From NCBI GenBank assembly GCA_919902495.1, contig CAKKRC010000014.1, positions 1 to 60,205 on the forward strand: a DNA stretch of 60,205 nucleotides, written 5' to 3'. Shown one piece after another: positions 8,080-17,162 of the stretch (position 1 is the stretch's first letter; each line of letters opens with the position of its first letter). The DNA is from Nitrospiria bacterium. GTDB taxonomy: Bacteria > Nitrospirota > UBA9217. The position numbers and the translations under genes were made by a program. The notes beneath the pieces are model-generated. The model worked only from the letters and a program-made list of their open reading frames with translations. It ran no database searches and had not been told where the DNA came from.

Positions 8080-9558
8080 TCATCCCATTCTCTTCCGTAC
8101 GCTCGTCGGCGGGATCCGGAGCTCTTCCCGGTATTTTGCCACGGTCCTGCGGGCGATATCGAGGCCGACGGCCTTGAGGGCGTCCACGATCTGCTGGTCC
8201 TTGAGCGGAGCGGATGATTCTTCCTCCCGGATCATCTTCTGGATCGCGTCCTTTACCGTCAGGGATGAAACCTCGGTGCCGGTCCCTGCCGTGGTGAAGC
8301 CCGTTGTGAAAAAGAACTTCATCGGGAATATCCCCTGCGGCGTGTGTATGTGCTTGTTGGTCGTGACACGGCTGACGGTCGACTCGTGCATGGAAATGTC
8401 CTCGGCGACGTCCTTGAGGACCATGGGCTTCAGGCGGGTGATCCCCTGTTCGAGGAACTCCGTCTGGAACTTGACGATGCTCTCGGCAACCTTGTAGATG
8501 GTCTTGTTCCGCTGGTCCATGCCCTTGATGAGCCATTGGGCGGAACGGAGACGCTCCTCAATGTACTCCCGCGTCGTTTTGTCGAGGTTCTCCTTCTGGC
8601 TCAGGATCTTGCGGTAATAGGGGTTGATGCGCACCCGGGGGAACCCCTCTTCGTTCAACTGGATCACATAGCGGTCCTCCACCTTGACGACATAGACGTC
8701 GGGGACCACATAATGCGTATCGGCCGCGATGAAGGGCCGGCCGGGTTTTGGCTCCAGCTCGTGTATGATGAACGTGGAAGCCTCCAGCACATCCTGCTGG
8801 GTGACGTTCAGGACCTTGGCGATGTTCTGGTATTTCCGCTTTTCCAGGTCCGGCAGATGGCTCTGGACGATCTTTTCGATGAGCGACCCCTCCAGGTCGA
8901 GATACCGGACCTGGATCAAGAGACACTCTTTCAGGTCGCGGGCCCCGACGCCGATGGGATCGAAGTTCTGGATGAGCGTCAGGGCGTATTCCATGTCCCT
9001 GAACGACCCCCCTGCATCGCCGGCCATCTCTTCGATCCCGGCGCGAAGATACCCGTCATCATCGATGTTCCCGATGATGACCTCTCCGGCGGCAAGGACC
9101 GCATCATCGGAGGTGGAAAGGCGGAGCTGCCACATCAGGTGATCGTTCAACGTGGGCTGGCGGGTGAGGGTCTGGTCATAGGATGGACGGTCGTCCTCGT
9201 CCGGCTCGAGGGTCCCGTAATCCCTGCCGTCGTTCATCTCATCGATATACTCGTCCCATCGTGTGCCGATCTGGTCGAACTCGGTCTTGAGCTCCCGCTC
9301 GCCATCGGTCTCAGCGGCGAGTTCCGCGGTCTTCTCGACGGCCGCGCTCTCGGCCGCCGCTCCCGGCTCCGATACTTCCTCGGAAGCGGCCTCTTCCGTC
9401 TCAGGAGAGACCTCTTCCAGGACCGGATTCTCCACCAGTTCCTGGGCAAGGGTCTGGGTGAGCTCGAGGCGCGAGAGCTGCAGCAGCTTGATAGCCTGCT
9501 GGAGCTGCGGCGTCATGATGAGCTTTTGTGAGAGTTTTAGTTCGAGTCTGGCTTCCAT
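8080..9558 (-). CDS. rpoN: RNA polymerase sigma-54 factor
   Basis: Sigma-54 directs RNA polymerase to -24/-12 promoters that need activator ATPases. It is 492 residues from the ATG at 9558, which gives the canonical N-terminus MEARLELKLSQKLIMTPQL. Region I is Gln/Leu rich, followed by an acidic stretch, the core-binding domain and the HTH. The RpoN box ARRTVAKYRE is intact near the C-terminus. A TTCC-rich untranslated stretch lies upstream. No sigma-54 promoter was recognised in the window. Confidence 0.97.
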   Translation of the reverse strand: MEARLELKLSQKLIMTPQLQQAIKLLQLSRLELTQTLAQELVENPVLEEVSPETEEAASEEVSEPGAAAESAAVEKTAELAAETDGERELKTEFDQIGTRWDEYIDEMNDGRDYGTLEPDEDDRPSYDQTLTRQPTLNDHLMWQLRLSTSDDAVLAAGEVIIGNIDDDGYLRAGIEEMAGDAGGSFRDMEYALTLIQNFDPIGVGARDLKECLLIQVRYLDLEGSLIEKIVQSHLPDLEKRKYQNIAKVLNVTQQDVLEASTFIIHELEPKPGRPFIAADTHYVVPDVYVVKVEDRYVIQLNEEGFPRVRINPYYRKILSQKENLDKTTREYIEERLRSAQWLIKGMDQRNKTIYKVAESIVKFQTEFLEQGITRLKPMVLKDVAEDISMHESTVSRVTTNKHIHTPQGIFPMKFFFTTGFTTAGTGTEVSSLTVKDAIQKMIREEESSAPLKDQQIVDALKAVGLDIARRTVAKYREELRIPPTSVRKRMG

Positions 9559-9665
9559 AAATTTATCGAGAGAACGGGACCAGGGGCCAGGAACGGCGGT
9601 CATACCCCGGACTTCCGGTTTAGTAATGAAGGATCAAAATCCACTCAAAATGGCAAGAATCTTTT

Positions 9666-9769
9666 TGCCACAAAGGCACCAAGGCACTAAGAAGATCAAT
9701 AAAATTACCCGTTAATTAAGATGAAAGCGGCACTTCAAGATTTCTTCGTGCCTTCGCGCCTTCGTGGCA
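9666..9769. repeat. Word palindrome GCCACAAAGGCACC ... CGCCTTCGTGGC
   Basis: The left half (GCCACAAAGGCACCAAGGCAC) and right half (GTGCCTTCGCGCCTTCGTGGC) are complementary with mismatches around an AT-rich centre of about 50 bases. It lies between lptB and rpoN. It belongs to the same style of element as those at 28932, 31126 and 41285, but uses different words. Confidence 0.7.
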
Positions 9770-9799
9770 GATCTGGTTCCGGCTTGTCCGGGTCAGATT

Positions 9800-10522
9800 C
9801 TACAATTTAAATCCTTCTCCCAGGTAGAACTCCCGAACGCGGGGGCTTGCCGTGATCTCCTCAGGCGTTCCCGCTTCGATGATCTTGCCGTCGTTGATGA
9901 TATACGCCCGGTCGGTTATGGCCAGCGTCTCCCGGACATTATGGTCCGTGATGAGGATGCCGATCCCCTTCGTCTTGAGCAGGGAGATGATGCCCTGGAT
10001 ATCCTGCACCGCCAGCGGATCGATCCCCGCGAAGGGTTCGTCAAGAAGGATGAACTTGGGCGACATGGTCAGCGCCCGGGCGATCTCCACGCGCCGTCGC
10101 TCGCCGCCGGAAAGCGTGTACGCCAGGCTGTCGGCAAGGTGGGCGATCCCCAGTTCGGCGAGCAGGCTGTCACGCCGGTCGCGCCTCTCAAGATCGGACA
10201 ACCCGAGGGTTTCCAGGATGGCGACCAGGTTCTCCGCTACCGTCAGTTTCCGGAAGACAGACGGCTCCTGGGCTAGGTACCCGATGCCGTGCCGCGCACG
10301 CTGGTACATGGGCATCCGGGTGATATCCACCCCGTCAAGGACGACCCTGCCGTGGTCGGGCTTCACCAGGCCGACCACCATGTAGAACGACGTGGTCTTG
10401 CCCGCGCCATTGGGACCGAGGAGCCCCACCACTTCCCCGTGCTTGACCTGGAAACTGACCCCCTTGACGACCTTTCTGCCTCGGTAGGTCTTTTCGAGTT
10501 TTTTTACCTCGATCGCATCCAT
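9800..10522 (-). CDS. lptB: LPS export ABC transporter ATPase LptB
   Basis: LptB powers extraction of lipopolysaccharide from the inner membrane with LptF/G. The 240 residues have the P-loop [10 protein letters not shown] near 36, the signature LSGGERRR and Walker [13 protein letters not shown], with ITDHNVRE as H-loop. The FAGIDP motif separates LptB from amino-acid transporter ATPases. It follows lptA after 66 bases and precedes rpoN, the standard lpt-rpoN order. Confidence 0.96.
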   Translation of the reverse strand: MDAIEVKKLEKTYRGRKVVKGVSFQVKHGEVVGLLGPNGAGKTTSFYMVVGLVKPDHGRVVLDGVDITRMPMYQRARHGIGYLAQEPSVFRKLTVAENLVAILETLGLSDLERRDRRDSLLAELGIAHLADSLAYTLSGGERRRVEIARALTMSPKFILLDEPFAGIDPLAVQDIQGIISLLKTKGIGILITDHNVRETLAITDRAYIINDGKIIEAGTPEEITASPRVREFYLGEGFKL

Positions 10523-10588
10523 GTTCGGCTACGCCATCCTCGCTGTGCCGGGGACGACAGGAGTGTGCCTGTCATCGTCCCGCCACGA

Positions 10589-11107
10589 CTATTTTATTTT
10601 CCGCGTGACCGGCTTCTGCTTGCCTTCCGCCTGCTTGTCCTGATAGAACAATACCTTGCCGCCTTCGACAATGCTCCGGTCATCCCGCATGAACAGGGTT
10701 ATCCGTTCGCCCCCCAGTTGGTTCTCGTTCTCATTGATACGCGCTTCGCCGGTCAGGACGATCTTTTCATCCTTACTGTAATAGATGGCCTTGTTCGCAT
10801 GGGCGATCCTTCCCTCTTTTCGGACAACCACGTTGCCAAGGGCCTCGATCTCACGAACACCCTTTGAAGCCGGGTCATAGAACACGACCAGATGGTCGGA
10901 CGTCAGGGTCATTGCCTCTTTCTTGAGGATCACCTCGCCGACGAACGTCACCGTATTGCCCAGTTCATCGGCCTCCATGCGGGCGGACGTCACCACCATG
11001 GGCTCCCGGTCCCCCTTTTCCAGGGCAACAGAAGCCGATGCCGGCGTCAGCAGGCACAGCGCAGCGATCATGATACGAAGGCTATTCCTGAAGAACCGCC
11101 TTGACAT
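10589..11107 (-). CDS. lptA: LPS transport periplasmic protein LptA
   Basis: LptA bridges the periplasm as a beta-jellyroll filament for LPS. It is 172 residues from the ATG at 11107, giving a basic n-region and a hydrophobic signal peptide (MIAALCLLTPASASVA). The OstA/LptA fold shows in DHLVVFYDP, NVVVRKEGRIAHANKA and LGGERITLFMRDDRS. The start overlaps the lptC end by 26 bases. A shorter start at 11071 is possible. No clear ribosome binding site favours either. Confidence 0.92.
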   Translation of the reverse strand: MSRRFFRNSLRIMIAALCLLTPASASVALEKGDREPMVVTSARMEADELGNTVTFVGEVILKKEAMTLTSDHLVVFYDPASKGVREIEALGNVVVRKEGRIAHANKAIYYSKDEKIVLTGEARINENENQLGGERITLFMRDDRSIVEGGKVLFYQDKQAEGKQKPVTRKIK

Positions 11108-11651
11108 TGCTGTCCACCAACATCTTCCGCATATCCACATCGGCGGAAAAGCCTTTGCCCTCAAGATAGATCTCCCTGCCCAGGACCTTGAACGGTTCTT
11201 CCGTCCTGATGACGCGCTCTCTCGCCTTCCAGAACAGGGAACTGGTCGTCATCAGGTAGCCGTCGCTCGTAATGATCCGTACGTCCCGCGCGCCCCGGCG
11301 GATCGTGCCGTTCCCGCTTACCATGTCCATGACCCCGGTCTCTCCGAGCAACGCAGCCGTCCTGCCGTCGGGATTGTTAAAGACCAGTTCGATATCCTTT
11401 AACCTGGCCTCCTTGTTCTCGAACAGGTCGGCGGCGCTCGCGCTCATGCGCAGCGAGACCCTTCCCTCCTCCGATTGGGTCAGACGGAAACCATCCATAC
11501 TGATGAACAGCCGCTTGCCGGAAGCAGGAGCGAACAAGGAGGGCATCTTAATATCGGCATCGCGCAGGAACAGGTAACTGCTGTAGAGAAATGCAGCGAG
11601 GACGATAAAAAGGGAAAGGTAAGCAATAAATCTGACGCGTGAAAGTATCAT
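11082..11651 (-). CDS. lptC: LPS export system protein LptC
   Basis: LptC is a bitopic inner-membrane protein that receives LPS from LptBFG. The 189 residues start with one transmembrane helix (residues about 8-27) followed by a periplasmic jellyroll, including ELVFNNPDGRTAALLGETGVMD and FWKARERVIRTEEPFKVLG. It is the first gene of the lptC-lptA-lptB-rpoN cluster and has a plausible sigma-70 promoter about 60 bases upstream. No KdsC homologue precedes it. Confidence 0.9.
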   Translation of the reverse strand: MILSRVRFIAYLSLFIVLAAFLYSSYLFLRDADIKMPSLFAPASGKRLFISMDGFRLTQSEEGRVSLRMSASAADLFENKEARLKDIELVFNNPDGRTAALLGETGVMDMVSGNGTIRRGARDVRIITSDGYLMTTSSLFWKARERVIRTEEPFKVLGREIYLEGKGFSADVDMRKMLVDSNVKAVLQE

Positions 11652-11984
11652 AGCCTGAAAGATAGTATGGCGACCTGGATTCGGGCCGCCATATGCATAA
11701 TTTATACCATATCCGTGGGCGTGATGTAAAGGTCAAAATGGCCATCACGCAATGAGCAGGCCTGTATTTTTCCCTGCGGTGACCTCTCCGCTTTGATCCG
11801 GCCGTTTTTCCGTTTACTTTTATCGCGCACTCGGGAATAATGCACAGGAACCATTACACAGTCACCCGTTCGCCAGGAACTGACGTTCGATCACGACGTA
11901 TCTGCTCCCCGCACATAGGGTATTTCCCTGTTCGGGCGCGGATCCCCTCTCCCGGCAGGCAGGCACGCACGAAGGACCCGACCG
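11652..11984. other. Intergenic region between divergent lptC and diguanylate cyclase
   Basis: These 333 bases carry no supported gene. The left side holds the lptC promoter candidate (11701-11730). The right side gives GAAGGACCCGACCG ahead of the ATG at 11985, a weak ribosome binding site. No repeat element or terminator was recognised. Confidence 0.6.
11701..11730 (-). promoter_or_regulatory. Candidate sigma-70 promoter of lptC
   Basis: On the minus strand TTTACA (11730-11725) is followed after 18 bases by TATAAA (11706-11701). Both boxes differ from consensus at one position. It lies about 50 bases before the lptC start. This is a pattern match only. Confidence 0.45.
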
Positions 11985-13250
11985 ATGACCCTGCAAAAGC
12001 GGCCAAAACCCTTTCAGTATTTCAAGGACGTCAGGATATTTCTGATCACCGTCAGTGTGGTGGTCATGCTGTTCATGTCAGCTATCTACCTGATCCGTTA
12101 CCTCACCGTGAACGAGCTCCTGATCCAGACCGTGCGGCACGAGGCAACGTCCTACGCCCAACTCATCGTACTCACCCGGCATTGGAATGCCCGGTACGGC
12201 GGGGTCTATGTAGAGAAAAAGCCCGGTGTCGAATCGAACCCCTATCTCAAGGAACTGGGCATAGATCCCGATATAAGGACCGCCGACGGCAGGGTCCTGA
12301 CCCTGCGCAATCCCGCCATCATGATCCGGGAGATATCGGAATTGGCCCGCGAGGAAAATTCCGTGGGATTCCACATGGTCAGCCTCAGGAACCTGAACCC
12401 CGAGAACCAGCCCGATGACTTCGAGCGCGCAGCGCTGGAACGGTTCGCGCGGGGAGAACGGGAGCATTGGCAGTTCGACAGGAGCGGCGGCAAACCCGTC
12501 TTCCGGTATGTCCTTCCGCTCGTTGTTGAAGAAGCCTGCCTCGCGTGCCACCGCCAGCAGAGCTACAACAAGGGAGACATCCGCGGCGGCGTCAGCGTCA
12601 TGATACCAGCCGAGGGGCTGGTGGCCCAGATGAGGACCAATCGGAACCAGATCGTCATCGATATCATTGTTACGATCGGCATCCTGCTGGCCATTCTCTA
12701 TTTCCTTGCATGGAAGCTGGTGGGACGGCTGGACGAGACACAAAAGCGGCTAAAGCACATCGCCGCGACCGATGAGCTTACCGGGCTCAAGAACCGCAGG
12801 CATATCATGGAACACACGCACAAGGAGTACCAGCGCGCCGTGCGTACCGGAGGTACGCTTTCGATTATCCTCCTCGACATTGACCACTTCAAACGGGTGA
12901 ACGACAGCCTCGGACATGCCTTCGGAGATAAGGTCCTCCAGGCTGTGGCCCAGGAGATGCAGGGTGGTCTCAGGAGCTATGATCTCCTGGGCCGGATCGG
13001 AGGAGAGGAGTTCCTCATCGCTTCGCCCGGATCGACGCTGGACGACGCGGCAGGGCTTGCGGAACGGATACGGCAGAAGATAAAAGGCCGGAAGATCTCG
13101 GACAGGACCCGGGAGATATCCGTTACGGTGAGCGCCGGCGTCACCTCGTTGAGCGAGCAGGACGCCTCGGCAGACGTCATTCTGCAGCGGGCCGATGAAG
13201 CCCTCTACCTGGCGAAGCAGCAGGGCCGCGACCGCGTGGTATCGGTGTAG
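11985..13250 (+). CDS. Diguanylate cyclase with Tll0287-like (DUF3365) heme-motif sensor
   Basis: It makes c-di-GMP from two GTP in response to a periplasmic signal. The 421 residues are: TM1 (about 18-40), a Tll0287/DUF3365 domain (about 45-215), TM2 (about 222-243) and GGDEF (about 257-421). The sensor domain contains CLACH (Cys185, Cys188, His189), a c-type heme attachment motif, so redox or gas sensing is likely. The catalytic loop is GGEEF, and the RSYD five residues before it is an RxxD inhibitory site for product feedback. It is a single gene, convergent with the next one. Confidence 0.93.
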   Translation: MTLQKRPKPFQYFKDVRIFLITVSVVVMLFMSAIYLIRYLTVNELLIQTVRHEATSYAQLIVLTRHWNARYGGVYVEKKPGVESNPYLKELGIDPDIRTADGRVLTLRNPAIMIREISELAREENSVGFHMVSLRNLNPENQPDDFERAALERFARGEREHWQFDRSGGKPVFRYVLPLVVEEACLACHRQQSYNKGDIRGGVSVMIPAEGLVAQMRTNRNQIVIDIIVTIGILLAILYFLAWKLVGRLDETQKRLKHIAATDELTGLKNRRHIMEHTHKEYQRAVRTGGTLSIILLDIDHFKRVNDSLGHAFGDKVLQAVAQEMQGGLRSYDLLGRIGGEEFLIASPGSTLDDAAGLAERIRQKIKGRKISDRTREISVTVSAGVTSLSEQDASADVILQRADEALYLAKQQGRDRVVSV

Positions 13251-13271
13251 CGTACGACCCCGTCCGGGACG

Positions 13272-14468
13272 CTAAAATAAGTTGCTTATATCGCCGAAGA
13301 CCATCTCGAGCCTGAACATGATCCCCGGTGTGTATTCAAAACCCCTGTCCCGCGGGTAACGGACCTGCGGCGCGATCTCAAGGAACAGCCAGTCCCGCCA
13401 AAACCGCTGGCGGTAACGGAACACGAACAGTTCCTCGGTCAGGAGATCGGTTGGCCGGGTCTGGAAACTGTTGACCCATTCATACTGCAATGCCCGGTTG
13501 CCGTCCAGCGGCTGCCGCAGCAGAAAGCTCAGGGCATACGGATAGCCGCGCACGTTCTCGGTCCAGATCCCCTCGAGGCTCGTCCGAAAGAACAGGTCAT
13601 TGGGGAGAGGCCGCTCCAAATCGAACCGGGTCCGCACCTGAAACCCTATGTCCGTGGTCCACAGCTCTTCCTGCGTGAACCGCGCGTCCCAGGGTCCCAT
13701 ATGCACGAGATACCGGTACCGGGGACCCAGCATCAGCTCCAGTTTCCCGCTGTGGATCTTGACGCCGGCACGGATGCTGAGGTTGCTGCGCTTCGTGTCC
13801 AGGGGGACGACCTGGAGCGCGGTAGTAACGCTCTTCTCCTGACCCTTGGCAAGCTGGGTGGCGGGCGTCCCCGGGTGGGATGTGGTATCGACATCTACGT
13901 TCGGATCGCCCGAGATGACCAGGCGGGTCTTGTGCCTGAGCTGGGGCAGCACCAGCCTGAGATCGAAGTTCAGCCGCCGGTAGTCCATGCCGCCGCCGCC
14001 CTCACGGAACGCCTCGAAGCGCACCTTGAATTGAGACCGGTTGATCTCCGACTCATACCGTTCATCACCGAAAAAGGAATCCAGCCACGTTGCCGAGGTC
14101 AGGAATCCCTGGGAAATGCCGCCGTGCAGCGCATCAACAAGCCCCGTGTCCGCACGCTTGGATGCCGGCGGGGCGGCCGGAGCCGAAGGTGCTGTCGCGG
14201 TCGGCCCGGTCTGCGGCTGGCCCGACATCGACGGCGTTGTTCGTTCTTCCTCGTCCTGCGGCAGGGGCGATTCGGGAACGGACGATGCCGGTTGTCCTTC
14301 CGGCGCTCCCGTGGGAAAGCCGGCCGGCACGGGCTCTTCAGGACCGGCCCAGACATCAAAGGTCGCCCCGGGACACACGATGGATGAAGGGATGAAGATG
14401 GCCCATACGGCGATCAGCGTCATCGTCCTGACACGGGATCCGATGTATGTTCCCGGACCTGACAGCAT
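13272..14468 (-). CDS. Secreted beta-barrel-like protein of unknown function
   Basis: I do not recognise a named family. From the ATG at 14468 it is 398 residues: a hydrophobic signal segment (TLIAVWAIFIPSSIVC), a Pro/Ala-rich linker (about 45-105), then about 270 residues of alternating amphipathic strands such as YRRLNFDLRLVLPQ, LELMLGPRYRYLV and FRYRQRFWRDWLFLEIAPQVRYP. It ends with a terminal Phe, as outer-membrane barrels do. Alternative ATGs lie at 14423 and 14537, and no ribosome binding site settles the choice. Confidence 0.7.
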   Translation of the reverse strand: MLSGPGTYIGSRVRTMTLIAVWAIFIPSSIVCPGATFDVWAGPEEPVPAGFPTGAPEGQPASSVPESPLPQDEEERTTPSMSGQPQTGPTATAPSAPAAPPASKRADTGLVDALHGGISQGFLTSATWLDSFFGDERYESEINRSQFKVRFEAFREGGGGMDYRRLNFDLRLVLPQLRHKTRLVISGDPNVDVDTTSHPGTPATQLAKGQEKSVTTALQVVPLDTKRSNLSIRAGVKIHSGKLELMLGPRYRYLVHMGPWDARFTQEELWTTDIGFQVRTRFDLERPLPNDLFFRTSLEGIWTENVRGYPYALSFLLRQPLDGNRALQYEWVNSFQTRPTDLLTEELFVFRYRQRFWRDWLFLEIAPQVRYPRDRGFEYTPGIMFRLEMVFGDISNLF

Positions 14469-14841
14469 CGACCTGCCGGGAACTCTTCTCCTGGCGGGGT
14501 GCTTCGCGTTGTTATTGTCCGACGGGGCTGGGTGCATTCCCTGAAGAATAGGCAAACAGGTCCGTATTGTCAAGCGTGACATGCATGATCGAGCATACAA
14601 CGATCTTCGCTCTCCCGGGGAAGGGTCGATATCCCGTTCGCTCCTGGGTCCATTTTTTGATAACTATGGTGTGACCGTATCGTTCGATCAGTGTTCGCCT
14701 GTATTAAACGTTGGTCCGCTTCCTCTGCGTCACAGGCTGTCTCCAGGATAAATCCCTTGCAATCAAATAATCATTATGGAATAATCCTGACCGCTGCACC
14801 CATCAGACCGGGACAGCAGCCAGTCCCTTGACGGAGGCTCC
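14469..14841. other. Intergenic region upstream of the DUF853 ATPase
   Basis: About 370 bases carry no supported gene beyond possible N-terminal extension of the barrel protein. The right end contains a good promoter (14757-14785) and the GGAGG ribosome binding site of the next gene. Nothing else stands out. Confidence 0.55.
14757..14785 (+). promoter_or_regulatory. Candidate sigma-70 promoter of the DUF853 ATPase
   Basis: TTGCAA (14757-14762), a 17-base spacer and AATAAT (14780-14785), each box one mismatch or two from consensus. The predicted start lies about 50 bases before the ATG at 14842, with GGAGG in between. Confidence 0.5.
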
Positions 14842-16308
14842 ATGGCACCGAGAACGGATACCCTGCTTATCGCAAAAGGCACGAACGACGCCGCCATCCT
14901 GCCCAGGATGGCCAACCGGCACGGGCTCATTGCCGGCGCCACCGGCACGGGCAAGACCGTGACGCTCCGCGTCCTGGCGGAGCAGTTCAGCCGGATAGGC
15001 GTCCCGGTCTTTATGGCCGACGTGAAAGGCGACTGCTCGGGCATGGCGCTGCCCGGCGGCGACCGGCCGGAGCCGAAGGCGCGGGCAGAACAGCTCGGCA
15101 TGGGCGAGTTCACCTTCGAGGGCTATCCGACCGTGTTCTGGGACGTCTTCGGCCAGCAGGGCCATCCCGTCCGCGCCACGGTCTCCGAGATGGGCCCCCT
15201 GCTCCTCAGCCGCATCCTGGACCTGAACGACGTCCAGAGCGGGGTGCTTACCCTCATCTTCAAGATCGCCGATGACAACGGCCTCCTGCTTTTGGACCTC
15301 AAGGACCTGCGCGCCATGGCGCAGTTTGCCGGAGAGAATGCGGCCCAGTTCAAGACCGAGTACGGCAACATCTCGGCGGCCAGCATCGGTTCCATCCAGC
15401 GGGGCCTCGTCGCCCTCGAGGAGCAGGGCGCCGGCGCCTTCTTCGGCGAACCGGCCCTTGACCTGAACGACCTCATCCAGACCGGTCCCGGTGGCCGGGG
15501 GGTCATCAACATCCTGGCCGCGGACAAGCTCATGCAGTCACCCAAGCTCTACGCGACCTTCCTGCTCTGGATGCTGGCCGAGCTGTACGAGAACCTTCCC
15601 GAGGTCGGCGATCCTGACAAGCCGAAGCTGGTCTTTTTCTTCGACGAAGCGCACCTCCTGTTCGAAGACGCGCCCAAGGCGCTGCAGGACAAGATCGAAC
15701 AGGTCATTCGGCTCATCCGCTCCAAGGGCGTGGGCGTGTACTTCGTCACCCAGAACCCCCTGGACGTGCCGGAGACCGTGCTCGGACAGCTCGGCAACCG
15801 GGTGCAGCACGCGCTCCGGGCGTTCACGCCCCGGGACCAGAAGGCCGTCCGGTCGGCAGCCGAGACCTTCCGGTCCAATCCCGGCCTCGACGTATCAAAA
15901 GCCATCACCGAGCTCGGCGTGGGCGAGGCCCTCGTGTCGGTGCTCGACGCGAAAGGCTCGCCGACACCGGTGGACCGTGCCCTCATCCTTCCGCCCCATA
16001 GCCGCCTCACCCCCCTGTCTCCCGAAGAGCGGGCCGGGATCATCAAGGCATCGGTCCTGTTCGGCCACTACGAGAAGACCGTGGACCGGGAGTCTGCTTA
16101 TGAAAAGCTCAAGGCAAAGGCCGAGGCACAAGCCGCGGAAGCACCGGCGGCAAAGCAAAAGGGCCGGTCCGCTGAGCCCCAGTCCGACACCTCGAAGATC
16201 TTCGGCGCCATGGCAAAGAGCGCGGCCCATGCCATCGGCAGCCAGATAGGCAGGCAGATCATCCGTGGCGTGCTCGGCTCGATCCTCGGCGGCGGCAAAC
16301 GGCGATAG
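14842..16308 (+). CDS. DUF853 / HerA-like C-terminal domain ATPase
   Basis: This is a P-loop ATPase of the HerA-FtsK superfamily (YjgR-type, DUF853), of unclear cellular role. The 488 residues include Walker A GATGTGKT at 32-39, [13 protein letters not shown], Walker [13 protein letters not shown] near 265 and [15 protein letters not shown]. The C-terminal 90 residues are Ala/Lys rich, ending in a glycine-rich tail. The start is fixed by GGAGGCTCC before the ATG. It stands alone, with no NurA, Sir2 or other defence partner next to it. Confidence 0.93.
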   Translation: MAPRTDTLLIAKGTNDAAILPRMANRHGLIAGATGTGKTVTLRVLAEQFSRIGVPVFMADVKGDCSGMALPGGDRPEPKARAEQLGMGEFTFEGYPTVFWDVFGQQGHPVRATVSEMGPLLLSRILDLNDVQSGVLTLIFKIADDNGLLLLDLKDLRAMAQFAGENAAQFKTEYGNISAASIGSIQRGLVALEEQGAGAFFGEPALDLNDLIQTGPGGRGVINILAADKLMQSPKLYATFLLWMLAELYENLPEVGDPDKPKLVFFFDEAHLLFEDAPKALQDKIEQVIRLIRSKGVGVYFVTQNPLDVPETVLGQLGNRVQHALRAFTPRDQKAVRSAAETFRSNPGLDVSKAITELGVGEALVSVLDAKGSPTPVDRALILPPHSRLTPLSPEERAGIIKASVLFGHYEKTVDRESAYEKLKAKAEAQAAEAPAAKQKGRSAEPQSDTSKIFGAMAKSAAHAIGSQIGRQIIRGVLGSILGGGKRR

Positions 16309-16323
16309 CATAGAGCGGCCTTC

Positions 16324-16352
16324 TTGACAGAGCGGCATCGATTGGCTATAGT
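16324..16352 (+). promoter_or_regulatory. Strong sigma-70 promoter for the small exported protein
   Basis: TTGACA (16324-16329), exactly 17 bases, then TATAGT (16347-16352). The -35 is perfect and the -10 has one mismatch. It lies 35 bases before the ATG at 16387, with GAAGGAGG in between. It is the best promoter match in the window. Confidence 0.75.
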
Positions 16353-16386
16353 TCTCATTATTCTCTATCTCCGAAGGAGGTATTCT

Positions 16387-16641
16387 ATGAAGCGTTTTAT
16401 CGTTTTTGCGGTTGCATTGGTTCTGGTCGCATCGATTGCGTTCGCCGCCGGCAAGACCTACCAGTTCACCGGCAAGGTCCTGGAGGTGAAGGACAATGTC
16501 ATTGTTGTGGACAAGAACGGCGAGAAGTTCGAAATGGCAAAGGACGCAAACACGAAGGTCAAGGGAGACCTGAAGGTCGGCGCAAAGGTCACGGTGAAGT
16601 ATGAGTCGCGGGCCGCTGAGATCGAGGTGAAGGCGAAGTAA
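16387..16641 (+). CDS. Small exported protein with OB-like/DUF5666-type fold (hypothetical)
   Basis: The 84 residues have a clear signal peptide (MKRFIVFAVALVLVASIAFA) and a mature part of about 63 residues, very Lys/Val rich: TYQFTGKVLEVKDNVIVVDK, then KVKGDLKVGAKVTVKYE. This repeated short-strand pattern resembles small periplasmic OB-fold/DUF5666-like proteins. The function is unknown. A strong promoter, AAGGAGG ribosome binding site and tight terminator make it a well-expressed single-gene unit. Confidence 0.85.
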   Translation: MKRFIVFAVALVLVASIAFAAGKTYQFTGKVLEVKDNVIVVDKNGEKFEMAKDANTKVKGDLKVGAKVTVKYESRAAEIEVKAK

Positions 16642-16667
16642 TAAGGCATCTGCTCTCGTAGAAGCAC

Positions 16668-16697
16668 AAAAGGCTCCGGAATATTCCGGAGCCTTTT
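16668..16697. terminator. Bidirectional Rho-independent terminator
   Basis: AAAGGCTCCGGA pairs perfectly with TCCGGAGCCTTT around ATAT, with T- or A-rich flanks on both sides. It serves the small exported protein on the plus strand and vapC on the minus strand. An almost identical hairpin lies at 17663-17688 on the other side of vapBC. Confidence 0.85.
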
Positions 16698-16766
16698 GTA
16701 CCGCTATGACACATCGTTTTGAAATGCACTACCTGTCCGCCCGCTGCCTTGAATTGAATCTCCCTC

Positions 16767-17162
16767 TTAGTTCTTCCCTACCAACAATAATCCGTCGATC
16801 TCTTTGAAATGCCGATCAAAGGAATAGAGCGCCATGCCGTGACGAAGCGCATTCGCGGCGATCCATATATCATTGGTGGGTATCGGTTTACCTTTCGCCT
16901 TCAGTTTTTTTACTATCAGCGCGTAGTATTCCGCCGTCTCCAGATTGTGCTCCAGCATCTCCACACGCGGGGTGTTCAGGAATGTCTCCAACTCCCGCCG
17001 GTTCTTTGCCTCGCGGCTACCGAGTGAGAAGCCCGCATAGAGCTCGGCGATCACTGCAATGTCCACACCAATGGTGTCACAAGTCCGGAACACTTCGATG
17101 GTGTCGGCATCATTGTTCTTGAACGCCACATAGACGTTCGTATCGATAGACAGGTATCTCAT
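16767..17162 (-). CDS. vapC: PIN-domain toxin VapC
   Basis: VapC toxins are Mg-dependent endoribonucleases, typically cutting tRNA. The 131 residues have the four PIN acidic positions: D in LSIDTNVYVAF, E in VIAELYAGF, D in TNDIWIAANAL and D in LYSFDRHF. The ATG at 17162 overlaps the vapB stop as ATGA. A GTG six bases upstream is an alternative. It is the second gene of the pair, as expected. Confidence 0.93.
   Translation of the reverse strand: MRYLSIDTNVYVAFKNNDADTIEVFRTCDTIGVDIAVIAELYAGFSLGSREAKNRRELETFLNTPRVEMLEHNLETAEYYALIVKKLKAKGKPIPTNDIWIAANALRHGMALYSFDRHFKEIDGLLLVGKN

Noticed and set aside
14842-16308. DUF853/HerA-like ATPase as part of an anti-phage system
   Set aside because: No NurA, Sir2, nuclease or other defence gene is adjacent. 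The gene stands alone with its own promoter.
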